From Paragonimus westermani (lineage: Eukaryota > Platyhelminthes > Trematoda > Plagiorchiida > Troglotrematidae): a stretch of 64,000 nucleotides of DNA. The notes under the pieces are model-generated. The model was not told the origin of the DNA and ran no database searches. It was given only the letters and a program-made list of their open reading frames with translations. The stretch covers positions 13,948-77,947 of the forward strand of contig QNGE01001328.1 in NCBI GenBank assembly GCA_008508345.1. Reading direction: 5' to 3'. Positions 49,881-61,729 of the stretch are shown piece after piece; the stretch's first letter is position 1, and each line of letters starts with the position of its first letter. Both the position numbers and the translations under genes were made by a program.

Positions 49881-50239
49881 GGGCCTCAGAGGTTTCACAT
49901 TTGGACACCACTACCTTCTCAGCCCTTGGTTCTATACTGACACAGTATCTAACCCACATAGACCTTGGGTTGGTAGTGGACATTCATGATGTAAAAACTA
50001 GAAGCTCAATTTATTAACGTATATTATGGGAAGACATGAGGTTATTAATACAATGTAGTTATATCTAGTATGAAATTTCAGTCATTCTACGAGTTGAGCA
50101 CTTAAGTAATTCCCAAAAAATTGTTCATTTAGGTTGGTTACTTTTCGATCTTTTGGCGTAGAAATTACATCGACTTTACATTACATCGACTTACAGGGAA
50201 GCAACCGCCTTACAAACAGTTAATCAAACTGAACATCGG

Positions 50240-50378
50240 CCAAATGGTGAATAACTGTTCCGACCTAGCCTAGGTCTCATCAAAATCACCCACATCAGAG
50301 AACCGAACTCATGATCCATACATACGTGCTAGAATGGCAAAGCAGTTATCCATTGAACCACTGACCCATTATGGTGGT
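50240..50378 (-). mobile_element. tRNA-Arg-like SINE with a second hammerhead type (S4)
   Basis: - strand. The head has an A-box-like TCAGTGGTTCAATGGATAAC (about 50366-50347), close to tRNA-Arg, and a B-box-like GAGTTCGGTTCTC (about 50311-50299). The hammerhead motif follows at 50290-50246. The head and ribozyme stems differ from those of S1, S2, S3, S5 and S7, so this looks like a separate SINE family. Confidence 0.55.
50246..50290 (-). ncRNA. Hammerhead ribozyme motif, second family (degenerate)
   Basis: - strand. Stem I GGTGATT (50290-50284) pairs with ATTCACC (50252-50246) with one mismatch. The core reads TTGATGA (canonical CTGATGA). Stem II GACCTA/TAGGTC is a perfect 6 bp around a GGC loop. 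Then GGAA for GAAA and GTT as a permitted cleavage triplet. Stem III is too short to form, probably through a small deletion. Two core substitutions make activity unlikely, but the paired stems argue against coincidence. Confidence 0.55.
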
Positions 50379-51939
50379 GACCAATTAGAGAAGAGAAGAA
50401 AGCTACGATAATCAGAGAATATATGAAACGTAGCATCTTGGAAAGGTAGAAAATGATCTTGGTTTGTTATTTATCAACTAATTTTTTTAATATCACTTTT
50501 GGCATAGATTACAGGTGTATCCCATTGAAATTAGAGTTTCTTTTTCATTCATTTTTATTGGCTTCACAGTATTTGAATGGATTATCCTTCCAGACAACGA
50601 GAAAGCAAAGTGATTTCACCAACTCTTCAGTTCTCTCTTAACTTGGATTTATTGTTTTAACGACTTACGTTCAATCGACAGTTGTTATCGTTGTTTTCGG
50701 AGCAGTTGTAGGTGTGAAAAACAATGCTTCTTCCGTCTGCGTTGGTACACCGTCATTGATATCAGCCTACTCGACACCGGTGGCTACGTGTTTGTGATTT
50801 ACACCTACGTCTAATTGTCATACAGTTATGTTGAAACTGTATCACAATTTAGAATTAAAAGAGAAGGAACGTGGAACCTAAGTGACTATACTCTTGTCTG
50901 CACACTCAAGAATGTACGTGGTAGGCAAGTGGTCGAGTTGTAAATGGAGCGGTGTCTATATGCTTGCGGACTTCACAATCTAGTTTCATCACTCATACTC
51001 TTACACTGCAATCAAGCATTTTTAGACACTGTCGCCAATGAACCCGACTAACTGTCATCACATTGAGTGTTGCCAACATAGTTATGAGCCACGTGACCAA
51101 GAAGCAAACACAGTCTGTTAAAACCGACCAGAACTAACCTACAGCGCACACATCATCAAACAACGACAAACGAAAATGGCCATGTTCTATTTTGAAGTCC
51201 AGTACCCTCCCAAACCCTGCTAGATGTGAGAGTTTTAGATCACGTTCACAAAATGTGCTACTCAAAATCAAACTATAGAATCAGTTATTATTTCACCCTT
51301 TTCTTTCTAATGATTACAGGACTGCTAAATGTCCGCACTAGTCGCTGATTTATTGCTGTCAGTTATGGTGATGACCATTCAGGTGGTCAGATTACATTCC
51401 TGGTCAAGTTAACATGCATACTTTTGAAGGTGACATCAACAATGTTGAAGCGTTTTTGCTCCTGAAGTCTTTCAGTGCTTCCAGAAAACCTTTGAACGCT
51501 GAACTCCGGTTTTTAACTGCAATATTCGAAAAAAACGCTGGTTTCCAGTTATGCTGATTTTGTTGCAATTTTTTGCATTTCAGTATTCATAATGAGTTTA
51601 ACCACTTACACGCTTCGTTAAGTTTTACACCTACTCACAAAGTTCCAATCATACCCACATCTGAGAGGCATTTTTCGATCATATGAGAAGAATACATCAG
51701 TGTATGGTAAATCCGGCCTTCCGGTACTGATTGTTAATCACACAGTCGTATGTTTTCCCAACTATCCTTGTCGTTAAGCTTAGACAGCCTCGGATGACCA
51801 CATCACTGTGTTGCCTGGTCTGTTTCACGGCGGCAACAGCCATTCGATGCACATGTTGCAAACTTAATTCTATCTCACATTCTTTACTGTCATCTTATCA
51901 TTTATGCAGAGTATCCCGCCAGGTATGAGAATAAGAGAA
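50379..51939. other. No confident feature
   Basis: Short frames only. Its right edge is the 3' flank of the Penelope-like element at 51940. Confidence 0.2.
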
Positions 51940-53885
51940 AATCCACGAGCACCGCCAAGATAGTGCTAAAATTAATAAACAGTTCCCTTTGCACACACAA
52001 TGACGGCTTCGATCGTTTGATAACAATTGCCTCGGCAAATTGGAGGAAGCTTTTATTCCGGTGCGCGCAGATGACCGAGAATACCGACAGATTGCCAATT
52101 TCGTGATTTGTCTCGAGCACACGACGCGTGTTGGATGAAGCCGGTGTCTTGTGTGAATAACCCTTGGCACCGCATCATTTCCAAGGGGTTCGCTGACACG
52201 GTTGCACACCCACTTAAGCAAATGCTACGCTATCCTGACTTGCAGATGCTTCTCCGTCACTCCTTTGTAGGTGGGTCTGCACCCACACGAATATTGGCAC
52301 ACGCAGTGCGAGATGAGAGGAAGAGGTAGGCAGTCCGTGGTGACAGACGTTGGCGTTTTACTGATGTCAAAACTGAGGACTACGTAAAAACTCGTCGAAC
52401 GGTGGAAACCAGTCAACTTTTCAAAAGTAAACAGAAATCGTCACCCTTGGAAGAAAGTCGAAAGAATGCAGCTTTTGGTTCAACTGAATAGACGGGATGG
52501 CTGTTGATTCGTGGCTTGCTGAATCGTCTTATAAACCGTTTGTTTTTAATGTGTCTTCAAGGTGAAGATGCTCTTTGTCAACCGTACGAGCTGCGCAAAT
52601 TTTCCTAGAGCGATTGTACAATGTCTTATTAAGTCCCGTTTGTGCTGAACTGGGGCAAAACTATTGTAGCACAAGTACTGCCCTGTCCAAATAGACTTTC
52701 GGTAGACCGAACGTCTCATTGTCATTAGCTCTGCTTTTGATCAATACACGCAAAAAACGGCAGCCACTTATACTGTTCTAACTCTATCGTGAATCGTAGA
52801 TCTTCGTGACCCCACTTCAGTTTTTTCATAACGTTTGGACCTGTTTTTTTACTTCTGGCGATCAATATACTGTCGTTCACATACCTTTGATAAACCGCGC
52901 TCGCTGCAATATTTTGATGCACTGTGCTTTCTGTATGAGCAAGGAGAATGTCCGTTAAGATTGAACCCAGAGGACTTTCCATAACCACTCCATCAATCAA
53001 TGTGGAACTTTCTCCCTGAAATTAAAACTGAACATTCGTTGTGCACAAGCGCAATAGACGTTCTGATTCAGGCAGCGGCATAGGAAATGAGATTCTGTTA
53101 AAGCTTATGTAATTATACGAAAGTCGCACATTTTCATTAATGGACACATTACTGAACCGATTCAGTATCCGGGGAGGCAATAAGTTTATCGTTAATGTTA
53201 ACCTCCGATATCAGGTCTATCACTTCAAAGTTGTCCTTTGGAGCATATTCGACTGGCGACTGTTTAACTGGTCCTAACATTCCAACAAGCCACTTCGCGA
53301 ATTTTTGCTTTGGTGAGTTGAACATCGATAAGATTGGCCTTAGTGAGATATCCGGTTTGTGAGTTTTGAGTAAGCCATAATGCTGAGGCGTTTGGGAACC
53401 AATCAACTTGAGAATTTTGAAGGTGGTCTGATTATTGTGGTTAGCTTTAAGTAGTACCTTTAAGGTCGCCCTTATTCACTTCCCCAAAGTTGTTGGTTCG
53501 TCAATTTTATTTTCTGTGAATTTTGTGAGATCCTTCAGAATCGCCTTCATTCACTTATGTAATCAGCACAGTCCATAAGGACAACTCCAGTACCTTCGTC
53601 AGGGTACAATATCTTCAGATTTCTTTTTGGCTCCGATTCAGTGAGCTGTTGAAGGTGTTCAACAGATAACGAGCCACTTTGTTCAACTGGAATTACTCCG
53701 AATTTGTATTCTAAATCGATCAGTTCCACATTCAACCGTTGTTCATCTCCTAGAGAAGTAGGTTGTAAACCTGAGAGCTGATCAAAGAAGGTTTCAAATC
53801 GTGTCTGGGTTGCAATTGCACTGATCCTTTCCGGCTTTGTACACTATTTGAGACTAAGTAAAGGAGCTTCTAGTTGAAATCTTTT
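51940..53885 (-). pseudogene. Penelope-like element pol remnant (RT + GIY-YIG endonuclease)
   Basis: - strand. N-terminal region 53885-53547 (APLLSLK..TKPERIS, FETFFDQLS, KILYPDEGTGVVLMDCADYI). RT fingers/palm 53406-53149 (YGLLKTHKPDISLRPILSM, FAKWLVGML). RT core 53060-52725: IDGVVMESPLGSILTDI, then QRYVND where the family has YVDD (52883-52872), so an Asp is replaced by Asn. The connecting region 52720-52430 is broken by frameshifts. C-terminal GIY-YIG endonuclease 52416-51950: CxYxCGC..TYKG, HLPKWVCN in another frame, then FLQFAEAIVIKRSKPSLCVQ. Multiple stops and at least four frame changes; dead. No terminal repeats were recognised. The preserved order RT then GIY-YIG is diagnostic of Penelope-like elements. 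Confidence 0.9.
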
Positions 53886-55239
53886 AAGGTCAATGGATGA
53901 CATAATAATGACAATTCAAAGGATCAGGCGGAAATTCCGAATCGCAGACATCACATGTCAAAGATGGGAAATCATTTCGAACAAAGATCGTGCAATATAC
54001 AATTACTAGCTTGTCTTTTCATATGCGAACACTTTAAAAGTCATCAGTTGCTGTTTTATCACCTATAAAAAGATGGAAACAACTTTAGTCGGTGTGCTGC
54101 AGATGAAAATTCTGCAGATCAACAATCCACAATTGGACTGAATTCTGTCTTCGTTCGGTGTGGCTATTGGGGGTACTTGTGCGTTGGTTTGAGCTAACGG
54201 GTATTTTAAGTTAAACAGTTCACACAAGCCACATGTGCGTTTAGGCCCAGGAACATTTCTCTACTTTTCTACATTCCTTTAATGAATACAAGTGACGAGG
54301 GCCTCAATTTTAAAAAGATCTTTACTAGTATGTTGCTTGGTTTGTGTTTGACAATAAGGTGTATTTGCTGAACAGCTAGGTGACGTAACAGGCAAAGATG
54401 TGAAACTATTCGAACTCAATCACCCGCAAGTCTATACTGCATAGACTATTACGTCTGAACAGTATCCCGTTGAGTATATATTTCTACTCACCTTAGCGTG
54501 TCACAAATTTATCATTTTTCTGCAAACCTTTGCGTAAGTTTTTCTTCAATAGTCCACTACATCTTGGTCTTGGGGTGTGAGTTGCCGCGACCTTGCTGGT
54601 CTAGCTGGATACGGTCAAACCCAGTTCTCCTGTTTACACTAGTCACGATCACAATGACATGAAGTTTGTGTTGTTAATGCTTTGAAAAACCTAGACTTAA
54701 ACTGATGATTCTCTGTGAGCTGCTTTTTCCTCACTTGACCTCACTAGGCAGATCGAACGGGATTCTAACAGACAACTCTCACTTTGAAAAGCAAGCTGTT
54801 CTCCTGCAGGTTGCCATTTCTAAGGGCTCGCGGACAACGAGACAATTAAGATCTTAGACTACCGCTTCGAATTACACTCAGGCTATCCTAGTCTGATGAA
54901 TCCAAACAACAGCAAGACCGATCGTTCATTACCAGTTTGAAGTCGAACATGGTGCAATACAACCTAGTTTTATTTAAGAAACAAACTTCGGATAGATAAG
55001 AGTGAATGTGGCTGTCTTGTCGTCTGCATAAATGCAACCTTTCTTTCAACCTTTTGAAAGATCAGCTCAAAAATGTGAGTAAATAAAATTTCCTAGCAGA
55101 TTAGTGAGATCTTATCTTGCTTGAGAAGTCCTTATTACGGGCTGTCGACCGGAGTCAGCGGGTAGTAACTGTTTACTCTCGAAGGGAGCAAGCAACTGGA
55201 ACGGTGCTCATAATGAGTGTAGCCATGCGATTACAGGTG
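53886..55239. other. No confident feature
   Basis: 5' flank of the Penelope-like element; no upstream repeat or hammerhead recognised on the - strand. Otherwise nothing seen. Confidence 0.2.
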
Positions 55240-55420
55240 ATGATGTAGTTGATGGTGCAGTGGTCAATATGATGGTTGTCTCCTGGGGGTATAAACCGAT
55301 GTTCAAATCCCGGTCTCAACAAAGATACGTAGTGTTATTGAATCTCCGCAAAGCGAAATTCGAGTCTGGTACTTCTCTCCGAAAGGGGATAACTGAACCA
55401 TTTATCCGAATGCGAGAACG
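55240..55420 (+). mobile_element. tRNA-derived SINE with degenerate hammerhead (S5)
   Basis: A-box-like TGGTGCAGTGGTCAATATG (from 55253) and a good B-box GTTCAAATCCCG (from 55301). The hammerhead 3' half is intact: GCGAAATTCGAGTC at 55353-55366 with GAAA and the cleavage triplet GTC (55364-55366). The 5' core is decayed (TTGAATC in place of CTGATGA). The tail GTACTTCTCTCCGAAAG aligns with S2. The open frames 55260-55466 (+) and 55335-55676 (-) overlap it and are not counted as genes. Confidence 0.65.
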
Positions 55421-55769
55421 GTGTTCGGCAGCAAGTGTTTCTCAGTTTCGAGTAAGTATTATCTGACGAATCAGGGTTTTTCTTCATTGATTTGCTTGGT
55501 TTTCTTTCTTTCAATCCTTGTGTGGATAGTGTATACCTGTTGTTGCATTTCGTAATGTGGTCCAATATTCCATCACTGACGTGGTCCCTGAGATTGATTA
55601 CTGCTCCGAAACGACCATACGTGAGCAGTATTCTCTCCCAGGAATTGCGTCTGTGATCGTGCTTCTTGTTGGACATTTTCGTATGTTAACAATAACTGCT
55701 ATGTTGTTCTGAATCTGGCAACAAAAGGAATACTAATTCCATGTATTCCTTTGGTGGATTTGAAAGCCT

Positions 55770-55885
55770 GAATAGACCGTCATGTTTTTGTTCATGGTTA
55801 TGTTGTAGCGCATAACCCATGTCTTGGTTTTTTGAATAAACAACCCTCGCACCATCCGCGTTGTTGCTTTACAACGCTAGTACGT
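55770..55885 (+). repeat. LTR 4 fragment
   Basis: Matches the 3' third of LTR 3 on the opposite strand: TTTTTGTTCATGGTTATGTTG, CGCATAACCCATGT, GAATAAACAACC, CACCATCCGCGTTG and TTACAACGCTAGTAC. The 5' portion is not recognisable. No element proteins nearby. Confidence 0.65.
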
Positions 55886-57879
55886 TTACTTACTGATAGA
55901 GCACACAAAATTGTTTCAACATATGTCATAGACAACGAGCCTGAGTTCATACTGAACGTACGCGACGGTAACGGTTGACCGGAGCGAGGGATGAATCGAA
56001 CGATATTTAGAACTAAAGCGTAGAACGTTTATTCGAATTCTTTTCGAAGCAAACTTCGCAGCAGAATGAAGAACAAACAGATATAACCAGGTAACCAACA
56101 GAAACTATGCCATAGCTCAACTCCATATCCAATTCACTGGATTCCCAGTCCTCTCACTTTATTCAGTAGTTTACTCACTGTACAAGCAAATGGGCTTCAA
56201 TGAACGCAAACTAAAGCGTTAGGGGAGCCAACGTGAGTGAACCCCCAGTGCAACTGCAAGCCAGTATTCAAAGGAGACAAATTCTCGTGGGAACTCTCAT
56301 CCATTTTGATAATCAATACGAGCGTTGGAATGGTTGGGTACCATTCGCATTAGCAACGACTGGGACACTGTTCTGGGGAATGTAACCCATAACATGGAAG
56401 ATGACGCGGAATCACCATACAGCTACGAGTGAAGCTGCGGTATTTACGGCAGCGTACTAACTCTGACGTCAGTGGTTTATAGTGAATTCACATCCACTAG
56501 TTAGCATGGATGGGTACAATGGTACCAATAAGACAACTCTCACCTCATGGTCGATAATGAGTATCAGGTAAACATTGATCAACCCTTCAAACATATTTTC
56601 GCCTGCGTCTTTGTTCTCAACGTCTACTGTCCTTACACCCGTTCAGCGCAGTTTTTTCTCTGTTTTGTGCGAATGGTGCATCAAACCAACTTGATGAGTT
56701 CGAAATGAATAATCACTTGCAAGACGATTTGGACGAACCATCGAGTCAACCAAGGCCTGTTTCCGGTGTCTAGCTCCTACAGAAGTTGGCCATATGTGTG
56801 CAAGGAGGGGATTTAGCCTAAAGGTGAGGAATTGTAATAGTCGCTTAGTTCTAAAGTTTATATTTACTTCAGGATGTTCGGTATCCTAGCCAGATGTTTT
56901 AATGGAGTTTCTGCTATCACAACGGAATTCATGTATCCAGTGGGATGGTAAAACCGCAAAGTTTCGTTCAAATTTTCATGTTCCTGATGGAACGCAGATT
57001 GGGGGATGATGACATCATACACATCGGCTCCTTATGATCACGGTTGTTGCAAGGCAAATGTTTGCCTCAGAGCTTGTGTATGAGTGATTCTGTCTGAAGT
57101 AAGTAACGAAGAATAGTGTATCTGACTGAGAAATTGGGATACTTCGAAAGACTGTCGAGTTTCGCTCTGAACGCAGTTTTGTGCGACCACCGTGAGGGAA
57201 CCGTTTCATCCACATATTTTTAGCGGTGTACCAGGAGCGGACTACTGCGTGGTTGCATATTGATGGTCTGTCTCGGCAGATGTTGTGAGACACCTGTCAC
57301 TGTTTGACAAATCTGTTATCGCGTAATCTGAAACGGTAACTAATTCATGTTTCGACTTGGTCGCAACTCTTCCAGTCAACAGAATGTGTGCAAACATCCT
57401 CGATAACTTGGGATACTTGGTCCACGATGCGTGTTATCGGATTGATTCCATGGTAGTTCTACACTATCTCACCAATTAATCAGCTGGCTTCTGAATGTTT
57501 GTGGTAAACCGTCATTCATTGATCTACCAGCCGTCGATAGCAAAACAACTGAAAATGTAGTGTCTAAAGAAGATCCAGCAGACACCCTCACGTGATCTGA
57601 TGAACAACCTGGCAGCTTCTAAGTGGCAATTGAATCTACCTCCTCAATCGTAGCCTCCAAACCTCGACTGTCTAGCTGACCCCAGCGATATTGAATTAAA
57701 AAGACCGTTGACTTAAGTGTACACCATAGCACGAGCAGATGACTCACGTGGCACTATTGTCTGGTATGCGAATTGGACCTAACTTCCTGAAGCACAGTTA
57801 TGCATATTCGATTCAGGTGTTATTGTATGAAGCCCCGTGGCAGGCTCCCCGGACTAAGGTTCACTACCGGACCGACACC
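55886..57879. other. No confident feature
   Basis: Only short frames. Nothing matched other parts of the window. Confidence 0.2.
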
Positions 57880-58020
57880 ATGAGTTTGAACGACATCAAA
57901 TCGAATATAACTAGAACATTGCAGTCAGAGGGCTTCCTTGAGGAGATGTCTGCGTCGCCAGTGGCCGATCTTCAGTTCTACCTAGTGAAAACTTTTTGGA
58001 GGGATTGCACCTCATCATAG
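57880..58020 (+). CDS. Candidate coding exon with an initiating ATG
   Basis: ATG at 57880 in the context GACACCATGAG, open to a stop at 58018-58020. It reads SLNDIKSNITRTLQSEGFLEEM near the start (written here as two parts: SLNDIKSNITRTLQS and EGFLEEM). This loosely resembles the helix-turn spacing at the start of LisH-type domains, but I cannot claim the family. A donor-like GTGAAA lies at about 57984. Repeat R1 begins about 130 bases downstream, so any gene here must be intron-split or decayed. Confidence 0.25.
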   Translation: MSLNDIKSNITRTLQSEGFLEEMSASPVADLQFYLVKTFWRDCTSS

Positions 58021-58149
58021 CTGAAGAAGTTGTATGGACAGGTGGCCTACTCGTGGTGGAGTTGTGACATGGTAGCCAATCGTTCTGCCTGAGCGCCATT
58101 ACGTGGTTGTCCTTACGCTAAGGAATTATCACGAAACAGAATCATTCAA

Positions 58150-58700
58150 CAGGCTCAAACGTATTGAGTTTGCTGCTGAAGCGTTTCAAGTTAGACAGAG
58201 TGGTGACCTTTACTGCTACCTTGGTGTGGTGGTCAGGCTTGTGTACCGTTTTGATCCGTAGGGCTATGTTGAGGAAGACTTCGGTTCTTCCAATAGGACG
58301 GACAAGAAGAGACTATCGGAACAGTGTTTACATGCTGTGTGAGAACTTTCACCAAGGCGAATGACCACGTACTATAACCCAATGTATGTGAGTGCATGTC
58401 TGTCGTGCAGATGAGTGTACACGTTTGTTGTTTAGTTTTTAACATGACCTGTTCGGAAGTTTGCGCAATAAAACAACTTGCTGGCCAAGCGTCTTTTGCG
58501 GACACAACAGTAAGACAGGACAATTGGAAACGGCTGAGTGAATATCAGTTTAGCTCATAGGCTGGTATGTCGCACTACCCGACTGCGTAGGACTGCTTAG
58601 GCTATAGGACACGAATCCACGAGTGTACAGCGCAACTATAACCATAGTTACAGTACGGCTGTCTTCCGTGTACGGATGGAGATGATCAGAAAAGGTACTC
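58150..58700 (+). repeat. Repeat R1, second copy, split by LTR 5
   Basis: 58195-58300 and 58545-58700 match the - strand of 300-220 and 165-1. Between them lies about 200-240 bp absent from the first copy. Its 58390-58514 part resembles the 3' end of LTR 1: GTGCAGATGAGTGTA, TTGTTTAG, GCAATAAAACAACTTG and GGACACAACA. So an LTR relative inserted into R1 here. No clear target-site duplication was found. Confidence 0.6.
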
Positions 58701-61699
58701 CCAAAAAGTAGTCGGATCGTCCAGTGATTTACCCGAACCACCATCGTACTATTTTATAAGGTCAGAAAATCCACACGAATTCTCTAAAACTAGATTTAGT
58801 TTACGACGCATCTGCTGCGTTCAGCATTGATCGAAACTAGCCGCCGCCACCTTACTGATTGTGTTTCTGGGCTGGGTTAGACTCTCACTGTCAAGTGAGT
58901 CAGACTTTTGAGTCGTTGGTCCCGAGTAGGATCTCCCAGAGACCCCCTTCATCCTCAAATGGTTGCTCAAATCTTTAAGTCTCAAACGGTGGTACTAATT
59001 TAGATTATAATCCCAACCTTACGTAAACGATGTTTTGAAACATTCGACAAAATTTTAGGCTGACCTATATAGTGGTGTTCAACTGTCAAGACCTACGTTC
59101 TTTCAGTCACTGGTTCATAAAATTTTCAGTGAAACAGGACTACTGGTTAAATTAATCAGCCTAAAATCGCGGTACCTTCTGTGTTGCGTTGTCAGCGATA
59201 GTGGTTTCACATCACGGTTTGCAGATCTGGTTACGAAATGAATTTCTGCAGCCTCTTATTGTTGGCGACAAAATTATTTGTCGGCCACGTGGGGGATGGC
59301 TTGGCGCACGGATATGAGTGAACGTCGTTCGTTCCCATTCTGTATGTTGTATTTTCTAATTGGCGAGTGCTTGACGGTTTACTAGCGTGGTTTTTACCGT
59401 CCGGTTCGGCTTGAAAATTGTTTGACGTGTCACTCACCACCGGAGAACGCTCGTTTAATCTGACGTCGATCAATCCAGCCATAAGTTCACTCCACTTAAA
59501 TAATGGTACCACATTCAACTCTGCAGCCATGTAGGCGATCTCCAACGTAGTTTGCGTTCGTATTTTTCTTAGATTTCGCCTGTATGTGCGTAGGAATTCC
59601 CATGCGTGAGGGCCTCTTCAACAGGTCTTTAAGAGAATGGATGAGGTCCGTTATTGTGTAAAAATATGACAATCGTAGTAGATGAGGAGCTCATTTTCTA
59701 CGGAGATTGCACGTTGCGAATTTAACGTTCCATTTCCTTGGTTAAATTCGGCGGACGCCCCCATTCACCGCCTCCGGAACTTACCACGGCGTTTGCCGAA
59801 TATTTCAAACTACTAACAAAATCAACAGTAGTTAAACGGGCATCACTAACGGACATGGGCGAGACATCATAATGACAATTAGTTAGTTGGGATGACATCA
59901 GGGTAATCACTTCATAACTAAATATCTGATCAAATAAGCGAAAACTTTGATCTAATGTTATGTATCAGCACTACATAGTCGTACGAGGTGAGTACAACTG
60001 TTTGGAGTAGAGAGAGTGAATGTTGCCCATTACGTGAGATAGGACTATATACACACACGTAAAAAGTGTACTTCCTGAAGCTGAGTTACCAGACTATGTT
60101 AATATTGGTTCCAGGAATAATCAGCAGCTTTTGAATGTCGCGCTGGGTCCATTCATGAAATTTCTACTAAAATTCACTGTAGCATCAACCAGCTATACAC
60201 AGGTCGACGAAAAGATTATATGGCTGTGAATCAAAAACACTACAGCTAATAGAAGAAAGTTAATCCGAATGTTAGAACAGAAAGACATGAGTGTAGATTG
60301 AATTTTATCAGGGATTACCGAGGGTACAAGCTGACAAGCAGAATTCGGGCTTCGTAAACACATTGTAATCAAAGCAGCTCTTCTCTACGTATGCATAAGT
60401 ATGAATGTTCGTTTGTAAGTCTCGAGGAGCACTATTCAGCATGCATCCAGAACACACTGAAAACCTTAAGCGCTCACCGTCCTTTTCTGACGAATCCAAA
60501 TGATGTTACAAGGACTTAGTATGAGCCATCACAACGGTTCATTGCAGTCTAAACTGGAGCGAAACTCAAAATAATAATCTGGTCAGATTTGGTGAAGTAA
60601 TTAGATAGTCGGTGAATAAATGTGAAAAGTAAGGTTTGTTGCATTTACAAACAACGCGCAATTTCCCAAGCTCTTCTGGGTCAAAAACTGATTGGCTTGT
60701 AAACTACCCACTATTGAAAGTTCCTGTGGCATCTGGGAAAATTTCAATATGAACTCGCATAGAGACGGTTACGGGTAAATGTGGAGGGTTATACCAATAA
60801 TTCCGAACTACTTGAAAAACGACTGTATGATGGAACACAAAAGACATAATTGGGCGACAGTGATGGTCCCGAACATCGCCAAAGTGCGTTTCCAAAGCGG
60901 TGAATCTCTGAGAGACAATGAAATCTCCATGTTTACAAAGCACTTTTGTTTCTTAATGAAAAACTATTCTTCCTTACTTGACATTCCGTCTTTAAGATCG
61001 TTGCATGTGGCATCAACAATCCTGCTTCCCGGGTGTTACCTGATAGGCTCTTAGAGCACTCAAACCAAGGCGTACGCACCACATAGGTCACATTCGGTCT
61101 GCTTTTCCTTGTTCAGCATCCCGATATATTTTGAGTAGGTTTTTTCCATATCATCAAACCAATCCATGATGGTAGACAGGAAGTGATAGAGACAATTTTA
61201 TATGAATCGGAGATTACAATTTATCCTTTGTAACAGTTATCCCATTTTCTTCTAACAACTCCTTAAACAATCAAACACATTTCATCTAATCGATAGCTTT
61301 TGGATCGAGAGACCAACAGCTAGCTTTACTTCATCTAAGACACTGGCTGTTCAGTTACACCCATACGTTATATCAACGACAGCTGGATCAGGAAAAAGTA
61401 TAACCCGACTACTCAAAATGCACAATTTCAGGTGATAGTTTAGTCACGTCTACCTGATAACAGGTAGTCGGGTATTCTATTTTGCTGGTAGAAACATTAA
61501 AGATAGATCAACGAACATAGATCACTCCTTGGCAAATGCCTTAGTATGCCATAAGTGGCTGTCACCTAGCGCACCATTCAGCTGAGCATCCTATTGGTCG
61601 GTTGTGGTTAACATGTCACATTCGTTTTGGATCACCCGCTGAGTGACAGAAATCCAGTGTATGCTCTCAAGTCTCGTGTTCTGATTCCGCACTGCTGGT
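58701..61699. other. No confident feature
   Basis: Short frames only. The stretch before 61700 should contain the 5' LTR and primer-binding site of the Gypsy element that follows. TTTGGCGACGG at 61713-61723 sits just before the gag start and may be the primer-binding region, but I could not define an LTR. Confidence 0.25.
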
Positions 61700-61729
61700 A
61701 GGGTTATAGAATTTGGCGACGGTCATCAT

